Counted from the stretch's first letter, positions 47,513 to 56,935 are shown. The stretch is 64,000 nt of DNA from Arthrobacter bambusae (GCF_030812595.1 NZ_JAUSSZ010000006.1:171870-235869), one strand, 5' to 3'. The notes: a model not told the origin generated them from the sequence alone. Numbers and translations: made by a program.

Positions 47513-48097
47513 GTGAGCTTCTTCGCAAGACTTATGGAGGACCTCGAGGCCGCCCGGTCACATGACCCGGCGGCCCGAGGCTCCTTTGAGAACTTTTTTG
47601 CATATTCCGGGCTGCATGCCATCTGGGCGCACCGCCTGACGCACAAATTGTGGCAAAACCCCGGGCTGCGCTTCCCGGCACGGCTTATTTCGCAGCTTGC
47701 CCGCTTCCTGACCGGCATCGAGATCCACCCCGGCGCGACCATCGGCCGCAGGTTCTTTATTGACCACGGCATGGGTGTGGTCATCGGTGAGACTGCCGAG
47801 ATCGGCGAAGACGTCATGATCTACCACGGCGTGACGTTGGGTGGCCGTTCCTTAGCGAAGGTCAAGCGCCACCCCACCATCGGGGACCGGGTCACTATCG
47901 GAGCCGGAGCGAAGGTCCTTGGACCCATCACCATCGGCGCAGACAGTGCCGTAGGCGCCAATGCCGTAGTGGTCAAGGACGCACCACCTGAGTCGATCAT
48001 CACCGGCGTTCCGGCAACGTGGCGCCACCGCGATGCCCAGAGCGAAACCAAACCCGCCGTCGATCCTGCCGAGTACTACATCGAATACCGGATCTAG
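47513..48097 (+). CDS. cysE: Serine O-acetyltransferase (EpsC/CysE type)
   Basis: Acetylates serine with acetyl-CoA, the first step of cysteine synthesis. The 194-residue protein has left-handed beta-helix hexapeptide repeats from [10 protein letters not shown] through [16 protein letters not shown], with the conserved [11 protein letters not shown]. It is the short form without the N-terminal CysE domain. The GTG follows GAAAGG. Its stop and that of the opposing dehydrogenase share the palindrome CTAG. Confidence 0.93.
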   Translation: MSFFARLMEDLEAARSHDPAARGSFENFFAYSGLHAIWAHRLTHKLWQNPGLRFPARLISQLARFLTGIEIHPGATIGRRFFIDHGMGVVIGETAEIGEDVMIYHGVTLGGRSLAKVKRHPTIGDRVTIGAGAKVLGPITIGADSAVGANAVVVKDAPPESIITGVPATWRHRDAQSETKPAVDPAEYYIEYRI

Positions 48098-48927
48098 CCC
48101 GAAAAGCGCTTGTAGGCATTCCAGAAAACGGTGTCGAACGCGCGGTCGGGAAGTACCCTCCGCAAGGCCAGTATGGTCCAGGCTCCCCTGCCCACCGGGT
48201 AGCGGGTCCTGGGCCGGCGCGAGGTCGCGGCATGCACAATAGCGCTCGCCACGGTGCGCGGGTGCGTCGAGAGCGCCGTTCCCGACGTCGATGCCAGGGC
48301 AGCTGCCACGATCCCGGCCTGCTCACGATACGGTCCTTGCCCGGAGACCGCCAGCAAGCTCTCCCCCGCGATGGTTCCCCATTCCGTGTCCGTGCCCGCG
48401 GGCTCGATGATCGCAACGTCGATCCCATGGGGCTTCAGTTCGAGGCGCAGCGAGTCGCTGAGGCCCTCGACGGCGAACTTTGTCGCGTGGTACCAGGCGC
48501 CCAGGGGTTCATACATTTTGCCCCCGATCGAGGAGACGTTGATGATCCTGCCGGAAGCTGCGGCACGCATCACGGGAATCACCAGCTGGGACATCCGGGC
48601 GAGACCGAACACATTGACCTCGAACTGGCGCCGTCCCTCATCCAGCGGCACCTCTTCCAAGGAACCGTAAGACCCGTATCCGGCGTTGTTGACCAGCACG
48701 TCGATCCGTCCCTGTTCAGCCAGGACAAGGTCTACAGCGGCCTTCATTGAGTCATCCTCAGTGACGTCCAGCGACAAAACCTTGATTCCGTGGGCTTTGA
48801 GCGGCTCCATTTTCGCTACTCGCCGCGCCCCCGCATATACGACCATTCCCGCCTTCCTGAGCTTGACGGCGGCTTCGAAACCGATTCCGGTTGATGCCCC
48901 GGTGACAAATGCGACGCGTTGTGGCAT
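48094..48927 (-). CDS. Short-chain dehydrogenase/reductase
   Basis: SDR of 277 residues. The cofactor loop is [12 protein letters not shown] is intact ([11 protein letters not shown]), and the catalytic motif is YHATK with Ser in NVSSIGG. The longer C-terminus ([11 protein letters not shown]...RYPVGRGAW) fits the family of retinol-type or aldehyde oxidoreductases with a substrate-binding lid. The ATG has GAGGAG upstream. It overlaps cysE's stop codon. Confidence 0.87.
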   Translation of the reverse strand: MPQRVAFVTGASTGIGFEAAVKLRKAGMVVYAGARRVAKMEPLKAHGIKVLSLDVTEDDSMKAAVDLVLAEQGRIDVLVNNAGYGSYGSLEEVPLDEGRRQFEVNVFGLARMSQLVIPVMRAAASGRIINVSSIGGKMYEPLGAWYHATKFAVEGLSDSLRLELKPHGIDVAIIEPAGTDTEWGTIAGESLLAVSGQGPYREQAGIVAAALASTSGTALSTHPRTVASAIVHAATSRRPRTRYPVGRGAWTILALRRVLPDRAFDTVFWNAYKRFSG

Positions 48928-48979
48928 GGACTGCTCCTCGTGTGGCCTGTGGCGTTTTCTTTCCGGACCTGGATACGGC

Positions 48980-49021
48980 AAAGGCCGGCGCCTCCACAGT
49001 ATCGGGGAAGTGCCGGCCTTT
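48980..49021 (-). terminator. Hairpin between gnd and the dehydrogenase
   Basis: AAAGGCCGGC (48980-48989) pairs with GCCGGCCTTT (49012-49021), with a 22-nt loop. It may be the terminator of gnd. Confidence 0.6.
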
Positions 49022-49032
49022 GAGCAGTAGAG

Positions 49033-49087
49033 TGGGGCAGCAGGGTCCCTGCGTGGCGACGCAGTCGACACGAAAGGACCTGCCCCA
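49033..49087 (-). terminator. Second stem-loop after gnd
   Basis: TGGGGCAG (49033-49040) and the following GGTCC pair with GGACC plus TGCCCCA (49076-49087), a long stem starting 5 nt from the gnd stop. With the next hairpin it makes a double terminator. Confidence 0.6.
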
Positions 49088-49091
49088 ATCT

Positions 49092-50528
49092 TTAGTGGGT
49101 GTCGACTGCCGAGATCTCGGACTTGTCTTCGCCCCACAGGGTGTGGAACGTGCCCTCGGCGTCAACGCGGCCGTAGGTGTGCGCACCGAAGAGGTCGCGC
49201 TGACCCTGGATGAGGGCAGCGGCGAGGCGCTTGCGGCGGAGGCCGTCGTAGTAGGCCAGCGAGGAAGAGAACACCGGAACGGGGATGCCCAGCTGGACCG
49301 CCGTTGCCACCACGCGTCGCCATGCCGGCAGCGCGCCCGCAATAGCCTTGGTGAAGGCCGGGGCGAACAGCAGGTTGGCCGGCTTCTCTTCGGCCGCGTA
49401 GGCGTTGGTGATTTCCTTCAGCAGCTCGGCGCGGATGATGCAGCCGCCGCGCCACAACGAAGCGATTTCATCGAGCTTGAGGTCCCAGCCGTATTCCTTC
49501 GCGGCGGAGGTCAGCATGTCCAGGCCCTGGGCGTACGAAACCAGCTTGGAAGCGTAGAGCGCCTGGCGGACGTCCTCGATGAAGTTCTCGGGGACCTCGA
49601 CGGCGATTTCCTCGCCGGCGAGCAGTTCCTGGCCCAGCTTCCGCTGTTCCGTCTGGGAAGACAGTGCACGGGCGAAGACCGACTCTGCGATGCCCGAGAC
49701 CGGGGAGCCAAGCTCAAGGGCGGAGATGACTGTCCAGCGGCCGGTGCCCTTCTGGCCGGCAGCGTCGACAACGACATCGACGAACGGCTTGCCCGTCTTG
49801 GCGTCAACGTGCCCAAGGACCTCAGCGGAGATTTCGATCAGGAAGGACGCGAGTTCGCCCTTGTTCCATTCGGCGAAGATCTTGGACTGCTCGGCCGGCT
49901 CGATGCCCGCGCCCGAGCGCAGGAGATCGAAGGCTTCACCGATGACCTGCATGTCTGCGTATTCGATACCGTTGTGGACCATCTTGACGAAGTGTCCGGC
50001 GCCGTCGGTGCCGATCCAGGCACAGCACGGCTTGCCGTCAACCTTGGCGGAGATCTTTTCGAGCAGCGGGCCCAAGGCGTCGTAGGACTCCCTGGAACCA
50101 CCGGGCATGATGGAGGGGCCGTTGAGGGCGCCCTCTTCGCCACCGGAAACACCGACGCCCACGAAGTGCAGGTCTTTCTCGGCCAGGGCGGCTTCGCGGC
50201 GGCGGGTGTCCTCGTAGTGCGAGTTGCCGGCGTCGATCACGATGTCACCGGGCTCGAGCAAGGGAACGAGCTGGTCGATGACGGCATCGACGGGCTTGCC
50301 GGCCTTCACCATGATCAGGACGCGGCGGGGCTTCTCGAGGGAGTCAACGAGTTCCTGGAGGGTTTCCGTGCGGATGAAGTCGCCGTCGGTGCCGTGCTTG
50401 GCCAGCAGGGCGTCGGTCTTCTCGACGGAACGGTTGTGGAGGGCAACGGTGAAGCCGTTGCGGGCCAGGTTGCGGGCCAGATTGGCGCCCATCACCGCGA
50501 GGCCGGTGACACCGATGTGTGCTGACAT
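49092..50528 (-). CDS. gnd: 6-phosphogluconate dehydrogenase (decarboxylating)
   Basis: NADP-dependent oxidative decarboxylation of 6-phosphogluconate to ribulose 5-phosphate. The 478-residue protein has GVTGLAVMGANLARN for NADP, the catalytic Lys in GAGHFVKMVHNGIEYA, and IDAGNSHY. The ATG follows GGAG 5 nt upstream. It faces the GntR regulator across a 233-bp regulatory region, a fitting partner if gluconate induces it. Confidence 0.96.
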   Translation of the reverse strand: MSAHIGVTGLAVMGANLARNLARNGFTVALHNRSVEKTDALLAKHGTDGDFIRTETLQELVDSLEKPRRVLIMVKAGKPVDAVIDQLVPLLEPGDIVIDAGNSHYEDTRRREAALAEKDLHFVGVGVSGGEEGALNGPSIMPGGSRESYDALGPLLEKISAKVDGKPCCAWIGTDGAGHFVKMVHNGIEYADMQVIGEAFDLLRSGAGIEPAEQSKIFAEWNKGELASFLIEISAEVLGHVDAKTGKPFVDVVVDAAGQKGTGRWTVISALELGSPVSGIAESVFARALSSQTEQRKLGQELLAGEEIAVEVPENFIEDVRQALYASKLVSYAQGLDMLTSAAKEYGWDLKLDEIASLWRGGCIIRAELLKEITNAYAAEEKPANLLFAPAFTKAIAGALPAWRRVVATAVQLGIPVPVFSSSLAYYDGLRRKRLAAALIQGQRDLFGAHTYGRVDAEGTFHTLWGEDKSEISAVDTH

Positions 50529-50644
50529 CAAAACTCCAATTCATTCTTGTGCGTCGAGTCCTGCTCGGAGCGAGGAAACGCTTTCTAGAGCAGTAGCTGG
50601 AATAAACCATACGTATTCGGACCACGTCTGGGAAAGTTGCGCCC

Positions 50645-50659
50645 ACGTTTTGGAAACGT
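50645..50659. promoter_or_regulatory. Palindromic operator candidate between gnd and gntR
   Basis: ACGTTT-TGG-AAACGT is a perfect inverted repeat with a 3-bp centre, lying between the divergent gnd and GntR genes. FadR-subfamily GntR regulators often bind such 6-bp half-sites. It is a prediction only. Confidence 0.5.
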
Positions 50660-50748
50660 CCGCGTCACAAAAGAGTCTATGTTGCGAGCTCGTACCGTGG
50701 GGAGTTTCCAGGTGCCCGGACTTCCAGTGGCGGGGCGCGCTGCGCCAC

Positions 50749-50754
50749 TATGCT
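50749..50754 (+). promoter_or_regulatory. Leaderless promoter (-10) of the GntR gene
   Basis: TATGCT, then 7 nt, then ATG at 50762. Confidence 0.6.
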
Positions 50755-50761
50755 TACCACT

Positions 50762-51490
50762 ATGTCAACCAGCCTCCACTACCGCGCTGTCGAGCATCTG
50801 GGTACCCGGATCGTCGGCGGCATGCTCCCCACCGGTCACGTCATGTTGGCTGAGCACCTTGAGGAGGAACTCAAAGTGTCACGGTCGGTGGTGCGGGAGG
50901 CCGTCAGGGTGCTGCAGTCCTTGGGACTGGTTGAAACCATCAAACGCGTCGGCATCCGGGTCCTCCCCGCGCACCGCTGGAATCCCTTCGATCCACTGGT
51001 TATCCGTTGGCGCTTGGCCGGGGAAGGCCGCGGCGCACAGTTGCGCTCCCTCGCGGAACTCCGCTCCGCCGTCGAGCCCGTAGCCGCGGAGCTGGCCGCG
51101 GAAAACGCTCCTGATGCCCTGCGCAGCGAGCTGCTGGAAATTTCGCTGGCCATGCGTGAAGCAGGCCGGGCGGGCGACATGCCCACCTTCCTGGACCTCG
51201 ACATCCGATTTCACGCCCTGGTGCTCTCCGGGTCCGGAAATGAAATGTTCGCGAACCTGATCGGGCAGGTCACGGAGACCCTCACCGGCCGGACTGTCCA
51301 CGGCCTCATGCCCGAACATCCGAAGGAAGCCGCTTTGCAATGGCATCTGGATGTTGCCCAGGGCATCAGCGACAGGGACGGCGACAAAGCCCGCGAGGCC
51401 TCGTCCAACATCATGCGGGAGACCATCGCGGACCTGTCACCGAGCTGGGAAGGCCAGCCTCGGGTATTTGTTCCAGTCGAGCGGCGCTGA
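50762..51490 (+). CDS. GntR family transcriptional regulator (FadR/FCD type)
   Basis: 242 residues. Winged helix at about 20-70 (LAEHLEEELKVSRSVVREAVRVLQSLGLVETIKRVGIRV) then an FCD ligand domain (LAELRSAVEPVAAELAA, FLDLDIRFHALVLSGSGNEMF with metal-binding His). The ATG at 50762 is chosen over one four codons earlier because of the -10 spacing. Divergent from gnd and upstream of idnD-idnO, it most likely senses gluconate or 5-ketogluconate. Confidence 0.88.
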   Translation: MSTSLHYRAVEHLGTRIVGGMLPTGHVMLAEHLEEELKVSRSVVREAVRVLQSLGLVETIKRVGIRVLPAHRWNPFDPLVIRWRLAGEGRGAQLRSLAELRSAVEPVAAELAAENAPDALRSELLEISLAMREAGRAGDMPTFLDLDIRFHALVLSGSGNEMFANLIGQVTETLTGRTVHGLMPEHPKEAALQWHLDVAQGISDRDGDKAREASSNIMRETIADLSPSWEGQPRVFVPVERR

Positions 51491-51531
51491 TCGCCGACGC
51501 CGCTCCACTGGTGCCTTGATCGGCCGGGAGC

Positions 51532-52590
51532 CTAGTCCACGGGCTGGAAATTCAGCAGGACCTTGCCCGACTCGGCAGAGTTCTTGGCCACCTCGAAGGC
51601 TTCCAGGCCGCGGTCCAGCGTGAATTCGTGGGTCACCACCGGATCCACGTAGAGCGAACCGTCCGCGAGCGCGGCAATGACCTCGTCGATTTCGTTGTTG
51701 AAGCGGAAGGAGCCGAGCAGTTCGAGTTCGCGGGTAATGGCCAGCGAAATGAACACCGGCTGCGGTCCCGAAGGCAGCAGCCCGACCATGACCACCTTCC
51801 CACCGCGTACCGCGCCCTTGATGGCCGACGCCAGTCCGAAGTGGCTGCCGGAGGACTCGATGACGACGTCGGCCTCCACGGCGGCGATCGCTTCGGCGTC
51901 GTCGCCCTTGAGAACCTCGTCCGCACCCACAGCACGGGCGATCTCCAGGGGCTTGTCGTGCATGTCGACGGCTACTATCCGGGTTGCGCCCGCGCGCTTG
52001 AGCACGGCAACTGCCAGCGCGCCGATCGGACCGCTTCCGATGACGAGCGCCGTTTTTCCGGCTACGTCCCCTGCGCGGGCGACGGCGTGCCAGGCGACGC
52101 TGGCCGGCTCCACAAGCGCCGCCGTGCGCAAGTCCAGCGTGGCTGGAAGCGCCCGGAGCATGCGGGACGGCAGGGTGGCGTAGCGGCTGAAGGCGCCGTC
52201 CGTGTGCGGATACCGCGCCGCACTCCCGAGGTAGGTGCAGCCCGGGGAGAGGTTGGGGCGGTCTTCCGGGTACCTGGCTGCACCCGGAGCCGGGGTCGCG
52301 GGGTGGACGGCGACGGCGGTTCCGGCTGCCGGGCCGCTGCCGTCGGCGGCCTGCTGGACAACCGTGCCGACGATTTCATGCCCGAGCACCATCGGAGCCT
52401 TCAGGATTGATTCCCCCGCCGCGCCATGGAGCCAGTAGTGCAGGTCCGAGCCGCAGATGCCGCCGTAGGCGATTTCGACGACGGCCTGGTCCGGGGTCGG
52501 AACGACGAGTGCGATGTCCTCGATGCGAAGGTCGCCCGCGGCGTGGGCCACAACCGCGGGTGAGGACTGGGGAAGCTGGAAGCTGCTCAT
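51532..52590 (-). CDS. idnD: Zinc-type alcohol dehydrogenase, L-idonate 5-dehydrogenase-like
   Basis: Oxidises L-idonate to 5-ketogluconate. The 352-residue MDR protein has GGICGSDLHYWLHGAAGES with the catalytic-zinc Cys, GHEIVG, and the Rossmann loop VIGSGPIGALAV; it ends KVLLNFQPVD. Its ATG overlaps the last base of idnO's stop (TAATG). The four-cysteine structural zinc loop is replaced by ARYPEDRPNLSPGCTYLGS with one Cys, as in IdnD-like proteins. Confidence 0.88.
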   Translation of the reverse strand: MSSFQLPQSSPAVVAHAAGDLRIEDIALVVPTPDQAVVEIAYGGICGSDLHYWLHGAAGESILKAPMVLGHEIVGTVVQQAADGSGPAAGTAVAVHPATPAPGAARYPEDRPNLSPGCTYLGSAARYPHTDGAFSRYATLPSRMLRALPATLDLRTAALVEPASVAWHAVARAGDVAGKTALVIGSGPIGALAVAVLKRAGATRIVAVDMHDKPLEIARAVGADEVLKGDDAEAIAAVEADVVIESSGSHFGLASAIKGAVRGGKVVMVGLLPSGPQPVFISLAITRELELLGSFRFNNEIDEVIAALADGSLYVDPVVTHEFTLDRGLEAFEVAKNSAESGKVLLNFQPVD

Positions 52591-53360
52591 TAGACGACCA
52601 CCGTCATTCCGCCGTCGACGAAGATCGTCTGGCCGTTTACGAAGTTGGAAGCCTCGGAGGCAAGCCAGACCGCCGGACCCGCGAGATCCGCCACCGTTCC
52701 CCATCGGTGGGCCGGCGTCCGGCCCAGGATCCAGGAATTGAAGTCGGGATCGTCCACGAGGTTCTGGGTCATTTCGGTGTGGATGTAACCGGGCGCGATG
52801 CCGTTGATCTGAAGGCCGGAGGCCGCCCATTCGGCGGTCATGGCGCGTGTCAGGTTGCGCAGGCCGCCCTTGGCAGCGACGTAAGGGGCGATCGTTGGAC
52901 GTGCCAGGTCGGTCTGCACCGAGCAGATGTTGATGATCTTGCCCCGGCCCCGGGGGATCATGTGGCGGGCGGCTTCACGCCCCACGAGGAAGGCGCTCGT
53001 CAGGTCGGTCGTGATGACCCGCTCCCAGTCCTTCACCTCCAGGTCCAGCATCGGGACGCGGTGCTGGATTCCGGCATTGTTGACAAGGATATCGAGGGGG
53101 CCCACATTCTCTTCGACCCACGTGATTCCCCGGGCCGCCTCGGTATCGCTGGTGACGTCGAAGGCACAACTGTGGATGCGTCCGGGCCCGAAGTCCGCCG
53201 CCATGGCAGCTTCCGCGTCCTTGAGCCGTTCCGGGTTGATGCCGTTGAGGACAACGGTGGCACCGGCGTCGGCCAATCCGCGGGCAAGGGCATTGCCGAT
53301 GCCGCGGCTGGATCCGGTCACGAGCGCGACGCGCCCGGTGAGGTCAAAGAGTCCACTCAT
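52590..53360 (-). CDS. idnO: SDR oxidoreductase, gluconate 5-dehydrogenase-like
   Basis: Reduces 5-ketogluconate to gluconate. The 256-residue classical SDR has TGSSRGIGNALA, NNAGIQHRVPM and the catalytic YVAAKGGLRNLTRAM with Ser in NICSVQTD, and ends GQTIFVDGGMTVVV. It is next to idnD with overlapping stop and start codons, a strong sign of coupled synthesis. The NNAGIQHR motif matches the IdnO subfamily. Confidence 0.9.
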   Translation of the reverse strand: MSGLFDLTGRVALVTGSSRGIGNALARGLADAGATVVLNGINPERLKDAEAAMAADFGPGRIHSCAFDVTSDTEAARGITWVEENVGPLDILVNNAGIQHRVPMLDLEVKDWERVITTDLTSAFLVGREAARHMIPRGRGKIINICSVQTDLARPTIAPYVAAKGGLRNLTRAMTAEWAASGLQINGIAPGYIHTEMTQNLVDDPDFNSWILGRTPAHRWGTVADLAGPAVWLASEASNFVNGQTIFVDGGMTVVV

Positions 53361-53379
53361 GGTTGTTTCCTTACGTGGT

Positions 53380-54285
53380 TCAGAGGGCTACGGAAGAGTC
53401 GCTGAGGTTGGCGATGGCCTGGCGAACAACGGCGAGGTCCTGGTCGCCCAGGCCTTGGTCGATCAGTTCGCGGTAGAGCTCGACGCCGGCAGTCGCCATG
53501 GGGACGGCGGCACCGGCCGCTTCGGCGCTTTCGAGCACGAACTTGAGGTCCTTGTGCATGAACTTCGCGGGGCCTGTGGGAGCGTAGTCCTTTGCTGCCA
53601 AGCGTGGGCCGACGATCTCCAGGACCCGGCTTCCGGCGAGGCCGCCGGCCAGGACGTCGAAGAGGGCCGAAGCATCCATGCCCGAGCGCTCCGCGAGTTC
53701 GGCGGCTTCCGCGAGCGCCGCCGTCGTGGTCCCGACGATCAGTTGGTTGCAGGCCTTGGCCAGCGAACCGGCACCCAGGTTGCCCATGCGACGGACCGTG
53801 GTACCCATGGATTGGAACACGGGAAGCGAGCGCTGGAAGTCTTCTTCGCCCGCTCCCACCATGATGGCCAACGTGCCGTCCTGTGCACCTTTCGTGCCTC
53901 CGCTGACCGGGGCGTCGACGACGACGGCGTTCCCGCCGCTTGCGTTCTGGACGGTCCGGCCGAATTCCTTCACGGCGCTCGGGGACACGCTGCTCATGAT
54001 GATGATTGTGGTTCCCGGAAGCGGCGCGTCCGAGCGCCAGGACTCGAGCAGCGGGGCGGCGGCATCCTGGATGTAGGAGAGATCCGGAAGCATGAAGATG
54101 ATGAGGGGTTGGTCCCGGAGTGCTGCAACGGACTCCGAACGTTGGCCACCGAGCTTCTCGAGTTCGGTAAGCGCCCCGGCCGAACGGTTCCACGCAGTCA
54201 CCTCCCAGCCGTTGCCGAGCAGATTGGCTGCCATGGGAAAGCCCATGAGCCCGAGTCCCACAAAACCTGCCGTTTTGGCGGTCAT
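53380..54285 (-). CDS. 3-hydroxyisobutyrate dehydrogenase family oxidoreductase
   Basis: About 301 residues, beta-hydroxyacid dehydrogenase. FVGLGLMGFPMAANL is the NAD loop; DAPVSGGTKGAQDGTLAIMVG binds substrate; GSLAKACNQL has the catalytic Lys and Asn. Tartronate semialdehyde reductase is a possible reaction. The start is ambiguous: MTAKTAGFVG fits GAGGTG spacing, MRTMTAK is 3 codons upstream, and 54318 has no ribosome site. It is upstream of idnO by 19 bp. Confidence 0.87.
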   Translation of the reverse strand: MTAKTAGFVGLGLMGFPMAANLLGNGWEVTAWNRSAGALTELEKLGGQRSESVAALRDQPLIIFMLPDLSYIQDAAAPLLESWRSDAPLPGTTIIIMSSVSPSAVKEFGRTVQNASGGNAVVVDAPVSGGTKGAQDGTLAIMVGAGEEDFQRSLPVFQSMGTTVRRMGNLGAGSLAKACNQLIVGTTTAALAEAAELAERSGMDASALFDVLAGGLAGSRVLEIVGPRLAAKDYAPTGPAKFMHKDLKFVLESAEAAGAAVPMATAGVELYRELIDQGLGDQDLAVVRQAIANLSDSSVAL

Positions 54286-54329
54286 CGTTCGCATACACCT
54301 CACTTCATTGTGGTTCATCTATCAAAAAC

Positions 54330-54366
54330 TGTTCAATATCCTAGCCTCAATTCAGTATGATGAACA
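54330..54366. promoter_or_regulatory. TGTTCA/TGAACA half-sites and leaderless promoter
   Basis: TGTTCA at 54330-54335 and TGAACA at 54361-54366 flank the TATGAT -10 box (54356-54361) of the hydroxyacid dehydrogenase; TTCAAT at 54332-54337 is a possible -35. The half-sites recur near the MHS and iclR genes, so an IclR operator is proposed. Confidence 0.5.
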
Positions 54367-54368
54367 CT

Positions 54369-55424
54369 ATGACGACTGATGAACTCACCATCGCGATCGC
54401 CGTCCCGCTCGAAGCTGAGCATGTGGAGCGTATCCGCGCAGTAGATCCGAGCATTAGAGTGCTCTACGATCCCGAGCTCCTTCCCCCGGAACGCTTCCCG
54501 GCCGACCACTCGGGCGATCCGGATTTCAAGCGGACGCCCGAACAAGAGGACCGCTACTGGTCCATGTTGAACAGGGCCCAGGTCCTCTACGGCTTCCCCA
54601 ACGAGAATCCAGCCGGCCTGGCCCGCATCGCGCGGAGCAACCCGCACCTGCAGTGGATCCATGCCATGGCGGCAGGTGCCGGTGGCGCAGTGAAGGCCTC
54701 GGGCCTCGACGGCGAGACCTTGCAGAAGTTCAAGGTCACCACCTCCGCGGGCGTGCATGCCCTCCCGCTGGCCGAGTTTGCAGCCATGGGCATCCTCAAC
54801 GGCTTCAAGCGCAGCGCGGAACTTGCACAGGACCAGGCCGCCAAAGTCTGGCCCGAGCTGCGCACCCCCACCAAACTCATGAACGGCTCCAAGCTGGTCA
54901 TTACGGGCCTTGGCGAAATCGGACTTGAAACCGCCCGCATCGCCCGCGCGCTTGGCATGAAGGTGAGCGGAACCAAGCGGAACGTCGAAGCGATCGAAGG
55001 AATCGATGAGGTCGCGGACAACGATGGCCTGGCGGGACTGCTGGCTACGGCCGACGCCGTCGTCAACACCCTCCCCGGGACGCCGTACACGGAGAAGCTC
55101 TTCAACCACGAGGCCTTCACGGCAATGAAGCCCGGCACGGTTTTCGTCAACGTTGGCCGCGGAACCGTGGTTGATGAGGAGGCGCTGCTCGAAGCCCTGG
55201 ACAACGGCCAGGTCTCCTATGCCTGCCTGGACGTTTTCGCCGTCGAACCGCTCCCCCAGGACAGCCCCCTGTGGAACCACCCGAAGGTCATGGTCTCGCC
55301 CCACACATCCGCCCTCAGCGCCGCTGAAAACCGGCTCATCGCCGAGCGTTTCGCCGGCAACCTGCGTACGTTCCTCGACGGCGGCGAGCTCCCCCACCTC
55401 GTGGACACGGTGCACTTCTACTAA
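54369..55424 (+). CDS. D-isomer-specific 2-hydroxyacid dehydrogenase
   Basis: 351 residues. Rossmann ITGLGEIGLETARIARAL; catalytic Arg in NVGRGTVVD, Glu in VEPLPQDSPLW and His in SPHTSALS. The N-terminus EAEHVERIRAVDPSIRVLYDPE and QWIHAMAAGAGG fit glyoxylate or hydroxypyruvate reductase relatives. The ATG is 7 nt after a TATGAT, so it is probably leaderless. It is divergent from the 3-HIB-type gene and may act on a sugar acid. Confidence 0.88.
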   Translation: MTTDELTIAIAVPLEAEHVERIRAVDPSIRVLYDPELLPPERFPADHSGDPDFKRTPEQEDRYWSMLNRAQVLYGFPNENPAGLARIARSNPHLQWIHAMAAGAGGAVKASGLDGETLQKFKVTTSAGVHALPLAEFAAMGILNGFKRSAELAQDQAAKVWPELRTPTKLMNGSKLVITGLGEIGLETARIARALGMKVSGTKRNVEAIEGIDEVADNDGLAGLLATADAVVNTLPGTPYTEKLFNHEAFTAMKPGTVFVNVGRGTVVDEEALLEALDNGQVSYACLDVFAVEPLPQDSPLWNHPKVMVSPHTSALSAAENRLIAERFAGNLRTFLDGGELPHLVDTVHFY

Positions 55425-55446
55425 GCGCATCCTCACTGAAGCGTTC

Positions 55447-55487
55447 GCAAAGCGGCCTTTCCGGTTCAACCGGAGGGGCCGCTTTGC
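55447..55487. terminator. Terminator after the 2-hydroxyacid dehydrogenase
   Basis: GCAAAGCGGCC (55447-55457) pairs with GGCCGCTTTGC (55477-55487); an inner CCGGTTCAACCGG forms a second stem. Confidence 0.82.
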
Positions 55488-55520
55488 TGTGTGGGGCACA
55501 CCTGCATTGGCCAAAACCAA

Positions 55521-55556
55521 AGCGACGGCCCCTCCTGATTCGGAGGGGCCGTCGCT
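55521..55556. terminator. Second bidirectional hairpin
   Basis: AGCGACGGCCCCTCC (55521-55535) and its complement (55542-55556), with a 6-nt loop, between the convergent hydroxyacid dehydrogenase and MHS genes. Confidence 0.85.
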
Positions 55557-55585
55557 GCATGCGTACGTCGGGTACGGGACGCTGC

Positions 55586-56935
55586 CTAGCGGGCGTCTTC
55601 CAGGGCCGTCAGATCGCGGCCAACCGTTTCCGGCGTGAAGAACGTGGTGATGTATGAAATCAGCGCCAGGACCAGCGAATAGACCGCCAGGACCACCCAG
55701 GAGTTCCCCGTGGCGGCCAGGAGGGCAGCACCAATCAGGGGAACGAGGCCGCCGGCGAAGACAGCCGAAATTTCACGGCTCAAGGCCACACCCGTGAACC
55801 GGTACTGCGAACCGAACAATTCCGGAAGCAGCGGGCACTGCGGGCCAAGCATGGACTGCACACCGAGGGCGATACCGACCACCATGACGGCCCACACGAG
55901 GGTGACGTTGCCAAGAGTGACGAGGTAGAAAGCCGGAATAGCGAAGATTGCCTGGAACAGGGCCCCGTAGCGGTAAACCTTCACTCGACCAATTCGGTCC
56001 GACAAAGCGCCGAACGCAATCACCATGACAGCGGCGAATCCAGCAGCGATCAGCAGACCGACCGGGCCGATGAACTTGTCTCCCGGGAAGACTCCTTCCT
56101 TGACGGAAATGAAGGAGATGAGGAGCGTTCCGTAGATTGACGAGTTGCCGTTTTCACCCATGCGGAGGCCGATGCCGATCAACAGGTTCTTCCTGGAGTG
56201 CCGCCACAGTTCGCCAACGGGGTTCTTCACCACGTTCTTGTGCTTCTCCAGCTCCTGGAACACCGGGGTTTCCTTCAGCCTGAGGCGGATGAAGAGGGCC
56301 ACAATGATCAGGATGAAACTGGCCAGGAACGGAACACGCCATAGCCAGCCCTCAAGAACGCTTTTGTTGGCCATGCCAATGAGCGCAAAAGTACCGGCGC
56401 CGAGGAGGGTTCCAAGCTGGATGCCCACGAACGGCAGCGAAGCGAAGTAGCCGCGGCGCTTGGGCGGAGCGACTTCGGAGATCAGCGTTGTTGCGCCAGC
56501 CTGTTCGGCTCCGGCACCGAGGCCCTGGACGATCCGAAGCACCACGAGGAGGACGGCGCCGAGCATGCCGGCCTGTTCGAAGGTCGGCAGCAGGCCGATC
56601 GCGAAGCTGGCAAGGCCCATCATGCCGATGGTCATCAAGAGGACCATCTTGCGGCCGAAGCGGTCTCCGATGACTCCGAAGAGGACGCCACCGAAGGGGC
56701 GCGCCGCGAATCCGACGCCGTAGGTGGCGAACGACGCGATCAACGCGCCACTTTCGCCCAAGGGCTTGAAGAACAGCGGTCCGAAGATCAGGGCCGAAGC
56801 CAGACCATAAATGTAGAAGTCGTAGTACTCCAGAGCGGATCCTACGGAACTGGCAAGAGTTGCCCTTCGCAGCTGTTCCGGCTCAACTACTGCGCCGTCC
56901 GCCTCAGCAAGCTTTGTCTTAGTACTAGTTGTCAC
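55586..56935 (-). CDS. MFS transporter, MHS (metabolite:H+ symporter) family
   Basis: 449-residue 12-helix symporter. ALEYYDFYIYGLASALIFGPLFF and GDRFGRK are family hallmarks of the MHS group that carries citrate, proline, shikimate or sugar acids. GTG at 56935 is preferred, with AGGGAG 5 nt upstream; a GTG two codons earlier touches that site. It is transcribed away from iclR's end and probably imports the island's substrate. Confidence 0.9.
   Translation of the reverse strand: MTTSTKTKLAEADGAVVEPEQLRRATLASSVGSALEYYDFYIYGLASALIFGPLFFKPLGESGALIASFATYGVGFAARPFGGVLFGVIGDRFGRKMVLLMTIGMMGLASFAIGLLPTFEQAGMLGAVLLVVLRIVQGLGAGAEQAGATTLISEVAPPKRRGYFASLPFVGIQLGTLLGAGTFALIGMANKSVLEGWLWRVPFLASFILIIVALFIRLRLKETPVFQELEKHKNVVKNPVGELWRHSRKNLLIGIGLRMGENGNSSIYGTLLISFISVKEGVFPGDKFIGPVGLLIAAGFAAVMVIAFGALSDRIGRVKVYRYGALFQAIFAIPAFYLVTLGNVTLVWAVMVVGIALGVQSMLGPQCPLLPELFGSQYRFTGVALSREISAVFAGGLVPLIGAALLAATGNSWVVLAVYSLVLALISYITTFFTPETVGRDLTALEDAR

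Noticed and set aside
48909..50525. 538-codon frame opposite gnd
   Set aside because: Shadow frame without homology.
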